From the NCBI GenBank assembly GCA_038318895.1, contig JBBQCS010000020.1, forward strand, positions 1 to 39,968: a stretch of 39,968 nt of DNA, written 5' to 3'. The notes beneath the pieces were generated by a model. The model saw only the letters and a list, made by a program, of their open reading frames with translations, did no database searches and was not told the DNA's origin. Made by a program: the position numbers and the translations under genes. Numbering within the stretch: position 1 is the stretch's first letter; each line of letters opens with the position of its first letter. The stretch is from UBA11222 sp030652895. GTDB taxonomy: Bacteria; Pseudomonadota; Alphaproteobacteria; UBA11222. This document shows, piece after piece, positions 14,600 to 24,213 of the stretch.

Positions 14600-16618
14600 A
14601 TGGCAAAGAAACGCAATCCTAGTCGTGCGAATAAACTGGCCGCAAATGCCAGCCTGTCTGCGTTGGCCGAAAATCGGGTCATCATAGAAGATATTCGCCC
14701 CCAAATCGACTGCGGCCGGTTTCCTGTTAAGCGTGTTGCGGGCGAGGTGTTCTCCGTCACCGCCGATATTTTTTCTGACGGGCACGACGTCGTTGCGGCC
14801 GCCGTGAAATTTCGCGCGCCGGGCGACAGCAACTGGTCCGAAGCTCCCATGCATATGGTCGATAACGACATGTGGGCAGGTGATTTCAAGTTAGGGGTAG
14901 TTGGCAGGCACGAATATACGATTATCGCGTGGACCGACCCTTTTTCCACATGGCGTCTTGATACAAAAAAGAAGCAAGCAGCCGGTGCAAAAATCGACCT
15001 GGAAATATCCGAAGGGATAAAGCTGGTGGAGAACGCCGCGGCCCACGCGGATGAAGCTGCAAAACCTGCATACGAAAAGTTGCTTACAACGTTGAACAAC
15101 GACGAATGTGAGCGCGCGACGACGCTGGATTTACTGTTAGGCGATGATATCGCTCAGATGTTGGCCATGACCGGCCCGCGGACAAATCTGACGCGCTATC
15201 CTCATATATTTGAGGTTACCGCTGACCGCGCCCTGGCGGCGGCCGCCGCCTGGTATGAAATGATGCCCCGGTCCCAGCCGGGCGACGCGCGCCGCCATGG
15301 GACTTTCGACGACGTCATTGCGCGGCTTGCCTATGTTCGCGATCTGGGTTTTGACGTGCTGTATTTCCCCCCCATACATCCAATAGGCAAAACCAACCGC
15401 AAAGGCGCCAATAACAGTTTGCACGCGGATGATGGCGAACCAGGAAGCCCGTACGCCATCGGCTCTTCTGACGGCGGCCATGACGCAATTCATCCTGAAC
15501 TGGGAACCTTTGAGGATTTCGCGCGTCTGCAGGAGGCGGTGCGGGCGGCGGGAATGGAGATCGCCCTTGATTTTGCCATTCAATGCTCACCCGATCATCC
15601 ATGGATTCGCGAACACCCTGAATGGTTTGACTGGCGTCCCGACGGCACAATTAAATTCGCTGAAAACCCGCCCAAGAAATACGAGGATATCGTCAATGTT
15701 CATTTTTATCGCGAGTCTTTTCCCTCGCTCTGGTATGCGCTGCGCGATGTCGTGCTGTTCTGGATTGAAAAAGGCGTGAAGATATTTCGGGTCGATAACC
15801 CACATACCAAACCGGTTCCGTTCTGGGAATGGCTGATCCGGGACGTTCAGACCGTACATCCCGACGCTGTGTTTCTGGCGGAGGCATTTACCAGACCAAA
15901 GATGATGAAAAGGCTCGGGAAAGCGGGGTTCACTCAGTCTTATTCCTATTTCACCTGGCGCAACACCAAGCCGGAACTTACTGAATATCTTACCGAACTG
16001 ACGACGACAGAGGCCAGCGAATATATGCGGCCCAACTTCTTTACAAATACTCCGGATATCAATCCATTTTATCTGCAAACGAGCGGCCGCGCCGGATTCC
16101 GGATACGCGCAGCCCTGGCCGCGCTTTTGAATCCGCTTTACGGAATTTACAACGGTTTCGAATTGTGTGAAGCGACCGCAATTCCGGGAAAAGAGGAATA
16201 TGGCGCGTCCGAGAAGTACGAACTTAAAGTCTGGGACTGGGAACGCCCGGGCAATATTAAAGACGACATCCGAACCCTAAATCGCATCCGTCGGGAGAAC
16301 CCCGTCTTCGCAGAATTCAAGAATCTTCGATTCTACAATTTCTTCAATGACGAAGTTCTTTACTTTGGCAAGCTGGCGTCCAACCGCGAGGACCTCATTC
16401 TCGCGGTCGTCTCGCTGAACCCCCACAACCCGCAATACGGCCAGTTTGAAGTGCCGTTATGGGAATTCGGGCTGCCTGACAGCAGTGTGGTGGACGTAGA
16501 GGATTTGGTCGAAGGGCATCGTTTTCAGTGGGCCGGCAAGACCCAGTCTTTGACGATCGACCCCCAATATCGTCCCTATTATGTATGGCGTATCACGCTC
16601 CCGGAAGGTGCCCAATGA
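14600..16618 (+). CDS. glgE: Alpha-1,4-glucan:maltose-1-phosphate maltosyltransferase
   Basis: Extends alpha-1,4-glucan by maltosyl units from alpha-maltose-1-phosphate, releasing phosphate (GH13_3). At 672 residues it has the family length. The N-terminal beta domain (about 25-135) is the GlgE-specific domain, and the (beta/alpha)8 barrel follows. The nucleophile is Asp399 in FRVDNPHTKPVPFWEW and the acid/base Glu428 in FLAEAFTRPKMM, with the same 29-residue spacing as in Streptomyces GlgE. The N-terminal basic tail (MAKKRNPSRANKL) is not conserved. Its stop overlaps the treS ATG (ATGA), so translation is coupled to the enzyme that supplies maltose and phosphorylates it. Confidence 0.96.
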   Translation: MAKKRNPSRANKLAANASLSALAENRVIIEDIRPQIDCGRFPVKRVAGEVFSVTADIFSDGHDVVAAAVKFRAPGDSNWSEAPMHMVDNDMWAGDFKLGVVGRHEYTIIAWTDPFSTWRLDTKKKQAAGAKIDLEISEGIKLVENAAAHADEAAKPAYEKLLTTLNNDECERATTLDLLLGDDIAQMLAMTGPRTNLTRYPHIFEVTADRALAAAAAWYEMMPRSQPGDARRHGTFDDVIARLAYVRDLGFDVLYFPPIHPIGKTNRKGANNSLHADDGEPGSPYAIGSSDGGHDAIHPELGTFEDFARLQEAVRAAGMEIALDFAIQCSPDHPWIREHPEWFDWRPDGTIKFAENPPKKYEDIVNVHFYRESFPSLWYALRDVVLFWIEKGVKIFRVDNPHTKPVPFWEWLIRDVQTVHPDAVFLAEAFTRPKMMKRLGKAGFTQSYSYFTWRNTKPELTEYLTELTTTEASEYMRPNFFTNTPDINPFYLQTSGRAGFRIRAALAALLNPLYGIYNGFELCEATAIPGKEEYGASEKYELKVWDWERPGNIKDDIRTLNRIRRENPVFAEFKNLRFYNFFNDEVLYFGKLASNREDLILAVVSLNPHNPQYGQFEVPLWEFGLPDSSVVDVEDLVEGHRFQWAGKTQSLTIDPQYRPYYVWRITLPEGAQ

Positions 16619-19600
16619 GCGTTACGGACAAAACCGCGCCATTAAGCTTCGAGACGCAGGACTGGTACAAGGATGCCGTCATCTATCAGCTTCACATCAA
16701 GGCCTTCAGCGATTCGACCGGCAACGGTATCGGTGACTTCAGGGGGTTGATGCAGCGGCTTGACTATATCTGTGATATTGGCGCGACCGCGATATGGTTG
16801 CTGCCATTTTACCCCTCGCCACTACGCGATGACGGATATGATATCGCGGATTACCGCGCGATTAATTCCTCTTATGGCACAATGCGCGATTTCAGGCTTT
16901 TTATTTCCGAGGCGCACAAGCGTGGGCTCAAGGTCATTACGGAACTGGTAATTAATCATACTTCGGATCAGCACCCGTGGTTCCAGCGCGCACGCACCGC
17001 CAAACCAGGTTCTGCGCGCCGCGACTATTACGTCTGGAGTGATACGAATCAAAAATATCAGGGTACACGGATTATATTTGTTGATACCGAGGTTTCCAAC
17101 TGGACGTGGGACCCTGTCGCCAAGGCCTATTTCTGGCATCGCTTTTACTCACATCAGCCAGACCTGAATTTTGATAATCCGCAGGTTCTTAACGAGGTGA
17201 TCCGTATCCTCCATTACTGGCTCGAAATGGGGGTTGACGGTCTCCGGCTCGATGCGGTCCCCTATCTGGTCGAGCGCGAAGGCACCAATAACGAAAATTT
17301 GCCGGAATCGCATGCGGTCCTGAAACGCATCCGCGCGGAAGTTGATGCGCATTTTCCCGGGCGCATGCTCCTCGCCGAAGCAAATCAGTGGCCTGAAGAT
17401 ACGCGGCCCTATTTCGGGGATGGTGACGAATGCCACATGGCCTTCCATTTTCCGCTGATGCCACGCATCTATATGGCGTTGGCGCAGGAAGACAGGTACC
17501 CGATTACAGACATTTTGCGCCAGACACCCTCCATACCCGAGAACTGCCAGTGGGCAATTTTTCTTCGCAATCACGATGAACTCACGCTTGAAATGGTTAC
17601 CGAAAGCGAGCGCGATTATTTATGGAGCACCTACGCGTTTGATAAACGCGCAAGGATCAATCTTGGCATACGCCGCCGTCTCGCCCCGCTCCTCGAGAAT
17701 GACCGCCGGAAAATCGAATTGATGAATGGCCTGCTGCTGTCGATGCCCGGGACGCCAGTCATCTATTACGGCGATGAAATCGGCATGGGGGATAACATCT
17801 TTCTGGGGGATCGCGACGGTGTGCGCACGCCTATGCAATGGTCTGCCGACCGCAATGGGGGATTTTCACGTGCCGACCCGCAGAGCCTTTATTTGCCGCC
17901 GATCATGGATCCGATTTATGGCTATGGCCGGATAAATGTCGAAGCCCAGCAAAAGGATGTCTCGTCCCTGCTGAACTGGATGCGGCGGATGATGGCCGTG
18001 CGAAAGGCACATCATGCGTTCAGCCGCGGCATACATACGCCTCTTTATCCCGGGAACCGCAAGGTGCTCGCTTATCTGAGGGAGCTCGGCGACGAGGTGC
18101 TGCTGTGCGTCTTCAATTTATCGCGCTCCGCACAGGCAGTGGAGCTTGATCTTTCCAGCATGAAAAGCCGCGTACCGGTCGAGTTGACAGGCCGATCAGC
18201 GTTCCCGCCGATCGGTGAATTGCCGTATCTTCTCACACTTCCGGCCTATGGTTTTTTCTGGTTTGTGCTTGCGCGGGAAGCGGCCCTGCCCGTCTGGCAT
18301 GAGCCGCCACGCGAGCCGCTGCCAGAATTTCTGACACTGGTAATAAACAAAAATGCGGGCGGCGTTCTCGAACCTGCAAACCTGCGTGGACTGGAACGTG
18401 AGGCTCTGCCGCTATTTTTACAAAATCAGCGCTGGTTCGCGAACAAAGGTGCTGTGATTTCGTCGATTATATTGAAACCATGGGGCGAATGGAAAGGCGT
18501 GACGCCCGCAACCTATCTTGCCGAAGTCCGCGTGGACAGCGAAGGCAAGGAGTACAGCTATTTTCTGCCATTGTCAGTGGTGTGGGGCGAAGACCAAGTC
18601 AGCCCGGGCGCGCCGGGTCTTCCTCACGTTCTCGCCAAAGTTCGCGGCAACGCAAACGTGGGCGGGCTCGTTGATGCGCTGTGCGATGACAGTTTTGCGC
18701 GACACATGCTGTCACTCATGCGTCATACAGATACGGATAGCTCGCCGCCTCCAGGCCTGCGCGTCGAGAGAACACCTGAATTATCTGCAATACAGGATCT
18801 GGATGACCCAAGTGTCCGCAGGATTGGCGGTGAACAGAGTAATGTCTCACTGATTTTGGCCGAAAAGACAGTTCTAAAAATATACCGGCGCATTCAGGCA
18901 GGCGAGCAGCCAGAGATTGAAATGGCGCGCTTTTTAACACGCGACGCCGAATTTCCCAATACGCCGCGCTATCTCGGGCTGGTGGAACATATAGAGAGCG
19001 GCGGTGAGGCTACCGCGATCGCAGCTTTGTTCGAATTTGTTGCCAGCCGGGGAGACGGCTGGACGGTACTGATTGACGAATTACTGCGGGTTCTGGATGA
19101 ACAAAACTGGAAGGATTCATCTCCTGATGATGACGAGCGCTTCGCGCAATCCTATGCGCTGATTGATCGGCTTGGACAACGCACCGCGGAATTGCACTGG
19201 GCGCTGGGAAAGGACACCACAAATCCGGCTTTTGCAAAGGAACCGTTGACACAGGGCGATATCGCGGCGGATGCGGCGCAGATTGCGCTTGAAGCGAAAG
19301 CTGCATTCTCGGCACTTTCGCGCGCCCGCGCTTCGCTGGATGAAAGTCTATGGCCGGAAGCCGATGCTATGCTCGAAAATCAGGAAGCTATTCTTTCCAG
19401 TATCGGCCATCTGGGCCGCACGCCGCCGTCCGGAATGAAGACCCGGCTGCATGGGGATTATCACCTGGGTCAGGTCTTGGTCGTCGGCAATGACATATTC
19501 ATCATCGACTTTGAGGGGGAGCCACAACGCAGTTTCATGGAACGGCGGCGCAAGAACTCTCCCCTGCGCGACGTCGCCGGAATGATTCGATCGATTGATT

Positions 19601-19908
19601 ACGTTGCCTGGGCCGCACTCGATGCCGAACATATACGTAACCCGGTACTGACGCCGGAAGATGAACAGCTCATGATGCGCTGGCGTGACGGTGCTATCAA
19701 GGCGTTTGTCGATTCCTACACGACGCATATCCTGGGCTGTCCAAGCTGGCCGTCTGACACCGACGCCGCAGCGCAACTTCTGAAAATGTTCTTGCTTGAA
19801 AAGGTTTTCTACGAAATCAGCTACGAAGCTGCGAACCGCCCGCAGTGGATATCGATCCCGCTGCGCGGTGCGCACCGGCTTCTGGGCACGCTGGAGAAAG
19901 AGCTATGA
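16615..19908 (+). CDS. treS: Trehalose synthase - maltokinase fusion (TreS-Pep2/Mak)
   Basis: A bifunctional enzyme of 1,097 residues. The N-terminal ~570 residues are TreS (GH13_16), which isomerises trehalose and maltose: nucleophile Asp213 (GLRLDAVPYL), acid/base Glu255 (LLAEANQWPED), transition-state residues in RNHDELTLE. From about residue 585 to the end is maltokinase (Mak/Pep2), which uses ATP to make maltose-1-phosphate for GlgE: N-terminal cap with NQRWFANKG, the catalytic HGDYHLGQVL and the metal-binding IIDFEGEP segments. The ATG at 16615 is chosen since it overlaps the glgE stop and starts just before the family motif WYKDAVIYQLH; the frame upstream lies inside glgE. Fusion of TreS and Mak is known in several bacteria. 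Confidence 0.96.
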   Translation: MSVTDKTAPLSFETQDWYKDAVIYQLHIKAFSDSTGNGIGDFRGLMQRLDYICDIGATAIWLLPFYPSPLRDDGYDIADYRAINSSYGTMRDFRLFISEAHKRGLKVITELVINHTSDQHPWFQRARTAKPGSARRDYYVWSDTNQKYQGTRIIFVDTEVSNWTWDPVAKAYFWHRFYSHQPDLNFDNPQVLNEVIRILHYWLEMGVDGLRLDAVPYLVEREGTNNENLPESHAVLKRIRAEVDAHFPGRMLLAEANQWPEDTRPYFGDGDECHMAFHFPLMPRIYMALAQEDRYPITDILRQTPSIPENCQWAIFLRNHDELTLEMVTESERDYLWSTYAFDKRARINLGIRRRLAPLLENDRRKIELMNGLLLSMPGTPVIYYGDEIGMGDNIFLGDRDGVRTPMQWSADRNGGFSRADPQSLYLPPIMDPIYGYGRINVEAQQKDVSSLLNWMRRMMAVRKAHHAFSRGIHTPLYPGNRKVLAYLRELGDEVLLCVFNLSRSAQAVELDLSSMKSRVPVELTGRSAFPPIGELPYLLTLPAYGFFWFVLAREAALPVWHEPPREPLPEFLTLVINKNAGGVLEPANLRGLEREALPLFLQNQRWFANKGAVISSIILKPWGEWKGVTPATYLAEVRVDSEGKEYSYFLPLSVVWGEDQVSPGAPGLPHVLAKVRGNANVGGLVDALCDDSFARHMLSLMRHTDTDSSPPPGLRVERTPELSAIQDLDDPSVRRIGGEQSNVSLILAEKTVLKIYRRIQAGEQPEIEMARFLTRDAEFPNTPRYLGLVEHIESGGEATAIAALFEFVASRGDGWTVLIDELLRVLDEQNWKDSSPDDDERFAQSYALIDRLGQRTAELHWALGKDTTNPAFAKEPLTQGDIAADAAQIALEAKAAFSALSRARASLDESLWPEADAMLENQEAILSSIGHLGRTPPSGMKTRLHGDYHLGQVLVVGNDIFIIDFEGEPQRSFMERRRKNSPLRDVAGMIRSIDYVAWAALDAEHIRNPVLTPEDEQLMMRWRDGAIKAFVDSYTTHILGCPSWPSDTDAAAQLLKMFLLEKVFYEISYEAANRPQWISIPLRGAHRLLGTLEKEL

Positions 19909-22139
19909 GCAGCAGGAATGGCGGTACTCCCACGCGCGCGAAAAATGCTCTGGAGCCAAATGCGGCTGACGCCCTGGTCGCAGGTCGCCACGGCGATCCA
20001 TTTGCTATCCTCGGACCGCACTACCCGCCCGGCGGACAAGGAGAAGTGCGCGTTTTTGCCCCCCACGCATCCTCAGTGGAAATCATATCCCGCGACGGGG
20101 CAGTAGCGCCGCTTGAGAATATTCATGATGGCGGCTTGTTTGCGGGACCGCTCCCGTCTGCGCCTGGCGAACCCTACCGCCTAAGGTTGCGGGCCGGGGA
20201 CAAACAATGGGAAGAGGACGATCCTTATCGGTTCGGACATATTCTCGGCGATCTTGATCTTCATCTTATCGCCGAAGGCCAGCATCTGCGCATTTACGAA
20301 AAGCTGGGCGCGCACATTATTACGCGCGATTCCACCTCAGGGGTTTCGTTCGCCGTATGGGCTCCGGGCGCTATGCGCGTCAGCGTGGTGGGAGATTTCA
20401 ATGGCTGGGACGGCCGCCGGCACCCGATGCGCAAACGCCACGAAGCAGGCGTTTGGGAACTTTTCGTTCCCCGTATGACTGCTGGCGACAAATATAAATT
20501 CGAGATTCTGGATGGCGACGGAAATCTTCTTCCCCTGAAAGCCGATCCCTTTGCGTTCCGGCAGGAGCCACCGCCGGGCAACGCTTCTATCATTCAACAC
20601 CCGGGTGAAAACTGCATAATTGGCGACGAGTGGCAAAAGAAACGCAGTCAGTCACATGCCCTGGATGGGCCCGTGTCGATTTATGAGGTGCATCTGGGAT
20701 CTTGGCGGCGCAAAACCGGGAACAAATATCTTTCTTATGACGAACTGGCCGATGCGCTTGTGCCTTATGCGTTAGATCTCGGTTTCACCCATATCGAATT
20801 GATGCCGGTAAGTGAATATCCATTCGATGGTTCATGGGGTTACCAGCCCGTGGGCCTTTATGCACCCACCTCGCGGTTTGGTTCCCCGGAAGCGTTCGGC
20901 CGGTTCGTACGCCGCTGTCACGATGCGGGGCTGGGCGTTTTTGTAGACTGGGTGGCAGGTCATTTTCCCACCGATCCGCACGGTCTTGCCCGCTTCGACG
21001 GGACAGCACTTTATGAACATGAAGACCCCCGGCTGGGTTTTCACGCTGACTGGAATACGCTGATATACAATTACGGCCGTAACGAGGTCGCAAACTATTT
21101 GCACGCCAATGCGTTGTACTGGATGGAGACGTTTGGAATTGACGGGCTGCGCGTGGATGCCGTGGCCTCCATGCTCTATCTGGATTACAGCCGCAAACAG
21201 GGAGAATGGATTCCCAACGCTTTTGGCGGGCGTGAAAATCTGGAAGCGGTTGCGTTCCTGCGGCGGCTTAACGAACTTACCTTCGGTGAGCACCCCGGCA
21301 CAACTACCATCGCCGAGGAATCGACGTCCTGGCCCGCCGTTTCGCGCCCCACCTATCTTGGCGGATTGGGGTTTGGATATAAATGGAATATGGGCTGGAT
21401 GAACGACACGCTGGAATATATGCGCCAGGACCCGGTGCACCGGAAGTATCACCACAGCAAATTGACCTTTGGCCTTGTATACGCCTTTTCTGAAAACTTC
21501 ATTCTTCCCCTGAGCCATGACGAAGTGGTGCATGGAAAGGGATCGCTGCTGGAGAAAATGCCCGGCGACAGATGGCAGAAATTTGCCAATCTGCGTGCCT
21601 ATCTCGGATTCATGTGGGCGCATCCGGGAAAGAAGCTTTTGTTCATGGGGGGCGAGTTCGGCCAGTCCCGCGAGTGGAATCATGATCGCAGCCTGGACTG
21701 GCACGAACTGGATGACTCCCTTCATTCCGGAGTTCAGACATTGGTGCGTGACCTGAACATGCTCTATCGCGCGACACCCGCTCTGTATCAGAAAGATGTT
21801 GATACGGAAGGATTTCAGTGGGTTGTGATGAATGATGTTGAAGCCAGCGTTTTTGCGTTTTTGCGGCTCGGGCGCGAAGGAGAGCCACCTGTTCTCGCGG
21901 TCAGCAACTTCACGCCGATATCACGATCATCCTATCGCCTGGGCGTGCCGCAAGCAGGCCGCTGGCGTGAAGTCCTGAATACCGACGCCACAGTCTACGG
22001 CGGCGCTGGTTCGGGCAATCTGGGTGGGGTGAAAACCGATTCACTCCCCTGGGGTATCCATGCCCAATCGGTTTCGCTGACTATCCCGCCTCTGGCGACA
22101 ATGTTCTTCGTGTACGAAGGGGACGCCAATGCGTATTGA
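19905..22139 (+). CDS. glgB: 1,4-alpha-glucan branching enzyme
   Basis: Introduces alpha-1,6 branches into the linear glucan made by GlgE/GlgA (GH13_9). The 744 residues include an N-terminal carbohydrate-binding module pair (about 25-115 and CBM48 at ~125-225, FAVWAPGAMRVSVVGDFNGW) and the catalytic barrel with nucleophile Asp418 (GLRVDAVASMLYLDYSR) and acid/base Glu471 (TIAEESTSWP), spaced 53 residues apart as in E. coli GlgB (405/458). The conserved LSHDEVVHGK is present. The ATG at 19905 overlaps the treS stop by four bases (ATGA); the longer open frame lies inside treS. The first ~20 residues are a variable tail. Confidence 0.96.
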   Translation: MSSRNGGTPTRAKNALEPNAADALVAGRHGDPFAILGPHYPPGGQGEVRVFAPHASSVEIISRDGAVAPLENIHDGGLFAGPLPSAPGEPYRLRLRAGDKQWEEDDPYRFGHILGDLDLHLIAEGQHLRIYEKLGAHIITRDSTSGVSFAVWAPGAMRVSVVGDFNGWDGRRHPMRKRHEAGVWELFVPRMTAGDKYKFEILDGDGNLLPLKADPFAFRQEPPPGNASIIQHPGENCIIGDEWQKKRSQSHALDGPVSIYEVHLGSWRRKTGNKYLSYDELADALVPYALDLGFTHIELMPVSEYPFDGSWGYQPVGLYAPTSRFGSPEAFGRFVRRCHDAGLGVFVDWVAGHFPTDPHGLARFDGTALYEHEDPRLGFHADWNTLIYNYGRNEVANYLHANALYWMETFGIDGLRVDAVASMLYLDYSRKQGEWIPNAFGGRENLEAVAFLRRLNELTFGEHPGTTTIAEESTSWPAVSRPTYLGGLGFGYKWNMGWMNDTLEYMRQDPVHRKYHHSKLTFGLVYAFSENFILPLSHDEVVHGKGSLLEKMPGDRWQKFANLRAYLGFMWAHPGKKLLFMGGEFGQSREWNHDRSLDWHELDDSLHSGVQTLVRDLNMLYRATPALYQKDVDTEGFQWVVMNDVEASVFAFLRLGREGEPPVLAVSNFTPISRSSYRLGVPQAGRWREVLNTDATVYGGAGSGNLGGVKTDSLPWGIHAQSVSLTIPPLATMFFVYEGDANAY

Positions 22140-24213
22140 GGAGGGACGACCATTCCCCCTGGGTGCGACCTGCCGCGACGGCGGCGCCAATTTTGCGCTT
22201 TTCTCAGCGAACGCGGAAAAGGTCGAACTGTGCCTTTTTGACCATCCTCAAGGTCCCGAAGTTGCCCGCATCGCACTCCCGGAATATACAGACGAGGTCT
22301 GGCACGGCTTTGTGGCTGGCATCGCTCCGGGGCAACTATATGGGTACCGCGTGTATGGCCCGTATGAACCGCGGCGCGGACATCGTTTCAATTCCAACAA
22401 ATTGCTGCTTGATCCATATGCGCGCAGCTATGCGGGCAAGTTCTCCTGGCACCCTTCGCTTTTCGGTTACAGCCTGGAGGCAAAACGCGCGCCCGACCTG
22501 ACTTTCGACGGGCGCGACAGCGCGCCGTACGTGCCCAAGTGCCAGATCGTTTCCGGACAGTTCGACTGGGGAAGCGTTGGCCGACCGCGTATCCCCTGGA
22601 GTAAAACTTTTCTGTACGAAGCGCATGTAAAAGGCATGACCAAGCTTCACCCAGAACTGCCTGAAGAACTGCGGGGTACGTATGCCGGTTTGTGCTCATC
22701 CGAGGTAATCGCCCATCTGAAAAGCCTTGGCGTTACGTCGATAAAACTGCTTCCTGTCCATCAGGTTCTCGACGAACGGGTTTTAATTGACCGGGGCCTT
22801 TCAAATTACTGGGGCTACAACACGATTAGCTACTTCTCACCGTCGATGCGGTACTTTTCAAACTCGGATTCCAAGCTGGAAGAGTTCAAAGGCATGGTGC
22901 GGCTTTTTCATGAGGCCGGCATTGAGGTAATTCTGGACGTCGTTTTCAACCACACTGCCGAAGGCAATCAATTTGGACCGACGATTTCCTTTCGGGGCAT
23001 AGACAATGCGAGCTATTACAAGCTGGCGAATAATCGAAGATATTATTTCGATACTACCGGTTGCGGCAATACGCTCGAACTCACACATCCGCGTGTGATG
23101 CAATTGGTTATGGATTCTCTGCGGTACTGGGCTGAAGAATGCCAAATCGACGGTTTTCGCTTCGACCTCGCAGTCGCCCTTGCCCGCAGCGGACGTCACT
23201 TTAGCCAGAATGCCTCATTTCTGGACACCGTCATGCAGGATCCCGTTCTTACGACCCGGAAACTTTTCGCAGAACCGTGGGACCTTGGTGAGGACGGATA
23301 CCAGCTCGGAAATTTTCCTCCGCGCTGGACGGAATGGAACGGAAAATATCGCGACGCGGTGCGCTCTTATTGGCAGAGTGGCAAAGGCCACGTGCAGGAT
23401 TTCGCGCGATGCCTGCTGGGGTGGGGCGATTTGTTCGACAAGCACGGCAGGCGCCCGTGGGCTGGGGTGAATTTCGTCACTGTGCATGACGGTTTTACGC
23501 TCAAGGACCTGGTTTCCTATTCCGAAAAACACAACGAAGCCAACGGCGAGGATAATCAGGATGGCACGGATGACAATCGCAGTTGGAACTGCGGCGTAGA
23601 AGGTCCCACGGATGATCCGGCCATTCTCGACCTGCGGGACCGGCAACGCAGGAATTATATTCTCACGCTGCTGGTATCGCAGGGAACGCCCATGCTGCAG
23701 ATGGGGGACGAGTTGGGGCGCACACAGAATGGCAACAATAATGCCTATTGCCAGGACAACGAAATTTCCTGGTTCAAGTGGACGGAGATTGATCCGCGCG
23801 ACCTTGCTTTCTATGAATTTGTAAAGGGACTTTCGCGTCTGCGCGAACGTTTGCCACTGCTGCGGTCCGCACATTACCTGCACGGCGAGATGGCCGGTGA
23901 AACCGGTCTCAAAAATGTCACGTGGTTTCGCATGGATGGCGCAGAGATGGCAGAGGCCGACTGGCACCATCATGAGATGGCTACTCTCGGCATGATGCTT
24001 ACTTCGGCTACCGGGCAAGTCCTTGTACTGTGCAACGGGCATTTCGAAGACGTCTCACACGTGATGCCGGACTTTGGGGAAAGCACCCAATGGAAATTGC
24101 TCGCGGATACGTTTCGAGGTGTCACTGAACCAGACGAGCCGGCGATAGGCGGCGGAAGGTCTGTTATTATTCCAGCCCGCTCGGCCCTTCTATTCCAGCA
24201 CGGAGACCCGTGA
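22129..24213 (+). CDS. glgX: Glycogen debranching enzyme (isoamylase type)
   Basis: Hydrolyses alpha-1,6 branches to free linear malto-oligosaccharides (GH13_11). It has 694 residues: an N-terminal CBM48-like domain (about 5-115), then the barrel with nucleophile Asp346 (GFRFDLAVALARSG), acid/base Glu382 (LFAEPWDLGEDGYQLGNFP) and VTVHDGFTLKDLVSY. In the related archaeal gene order this type is called treX and works with treY and treZ, which matches the genes found here. The start overlaps the end of glgB by 11 bp. Its products are the natural substrates for TreY and MalQ downstream. Confidence 0.95.
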   Translation: MRIEEGRPFPLGATCRDGGANFALFSANAEKVELCLFDHPQGPEVARIALPEYTDEVWHGFVAGIAPGQLYGYRVYGPYEPRRGHRFNSNKLLLDPYARSYAGKFSWHPSLFGYSLEAKRAPDLTFDGRDSAPYVPKCQIVSGQFDWGSVGRPRIPWSKTFLYEAHVKGMTKLHPELPEELRGTYAGLCSSEVIAHLKSLGVTSIKLLPVHQVLDERVLIDRGLSNYWGYNTISYFSPSMRYFSNSDSKLEEFKGMVRLFHEAGIEVILDVVFNHTAEGNQFGPTISFRGIDNASYYKLANNRRYYFDTTGCGNTLELTHPRVMQLVMDSLRYWAEECQIDGFRFDLAVALARSGRHFSQNASFLDTVMQDPVLTTRKLFAEPWDLGEDGYQLGNFPPRWTEWNGKYRDAVRSYWQSGKGHVQDFARCLLGWGDLFDKHGRRPWAGVNFVTVHDGFTLKDLVSYSEKHNEANGEDNQDGTDDNRSWNCGVEGPTDDPAILDLRDRQRRNYILTLLVSQGTPMLQMGDELGRTQNGNNNAYCQDNEISWFKWTEIDPRDLAFYEFVKGLSRLRERLPLLRSAHYLHGEMAGETGLKNVTWFRMDGAEMAEADWHHHEMATLGMMLTSATGQVLVLCNGHFEDVSHVMPDFGESTQWKLLADTFRGVTEPDEPAIGGGRSVIIPARSALLFQHGDP

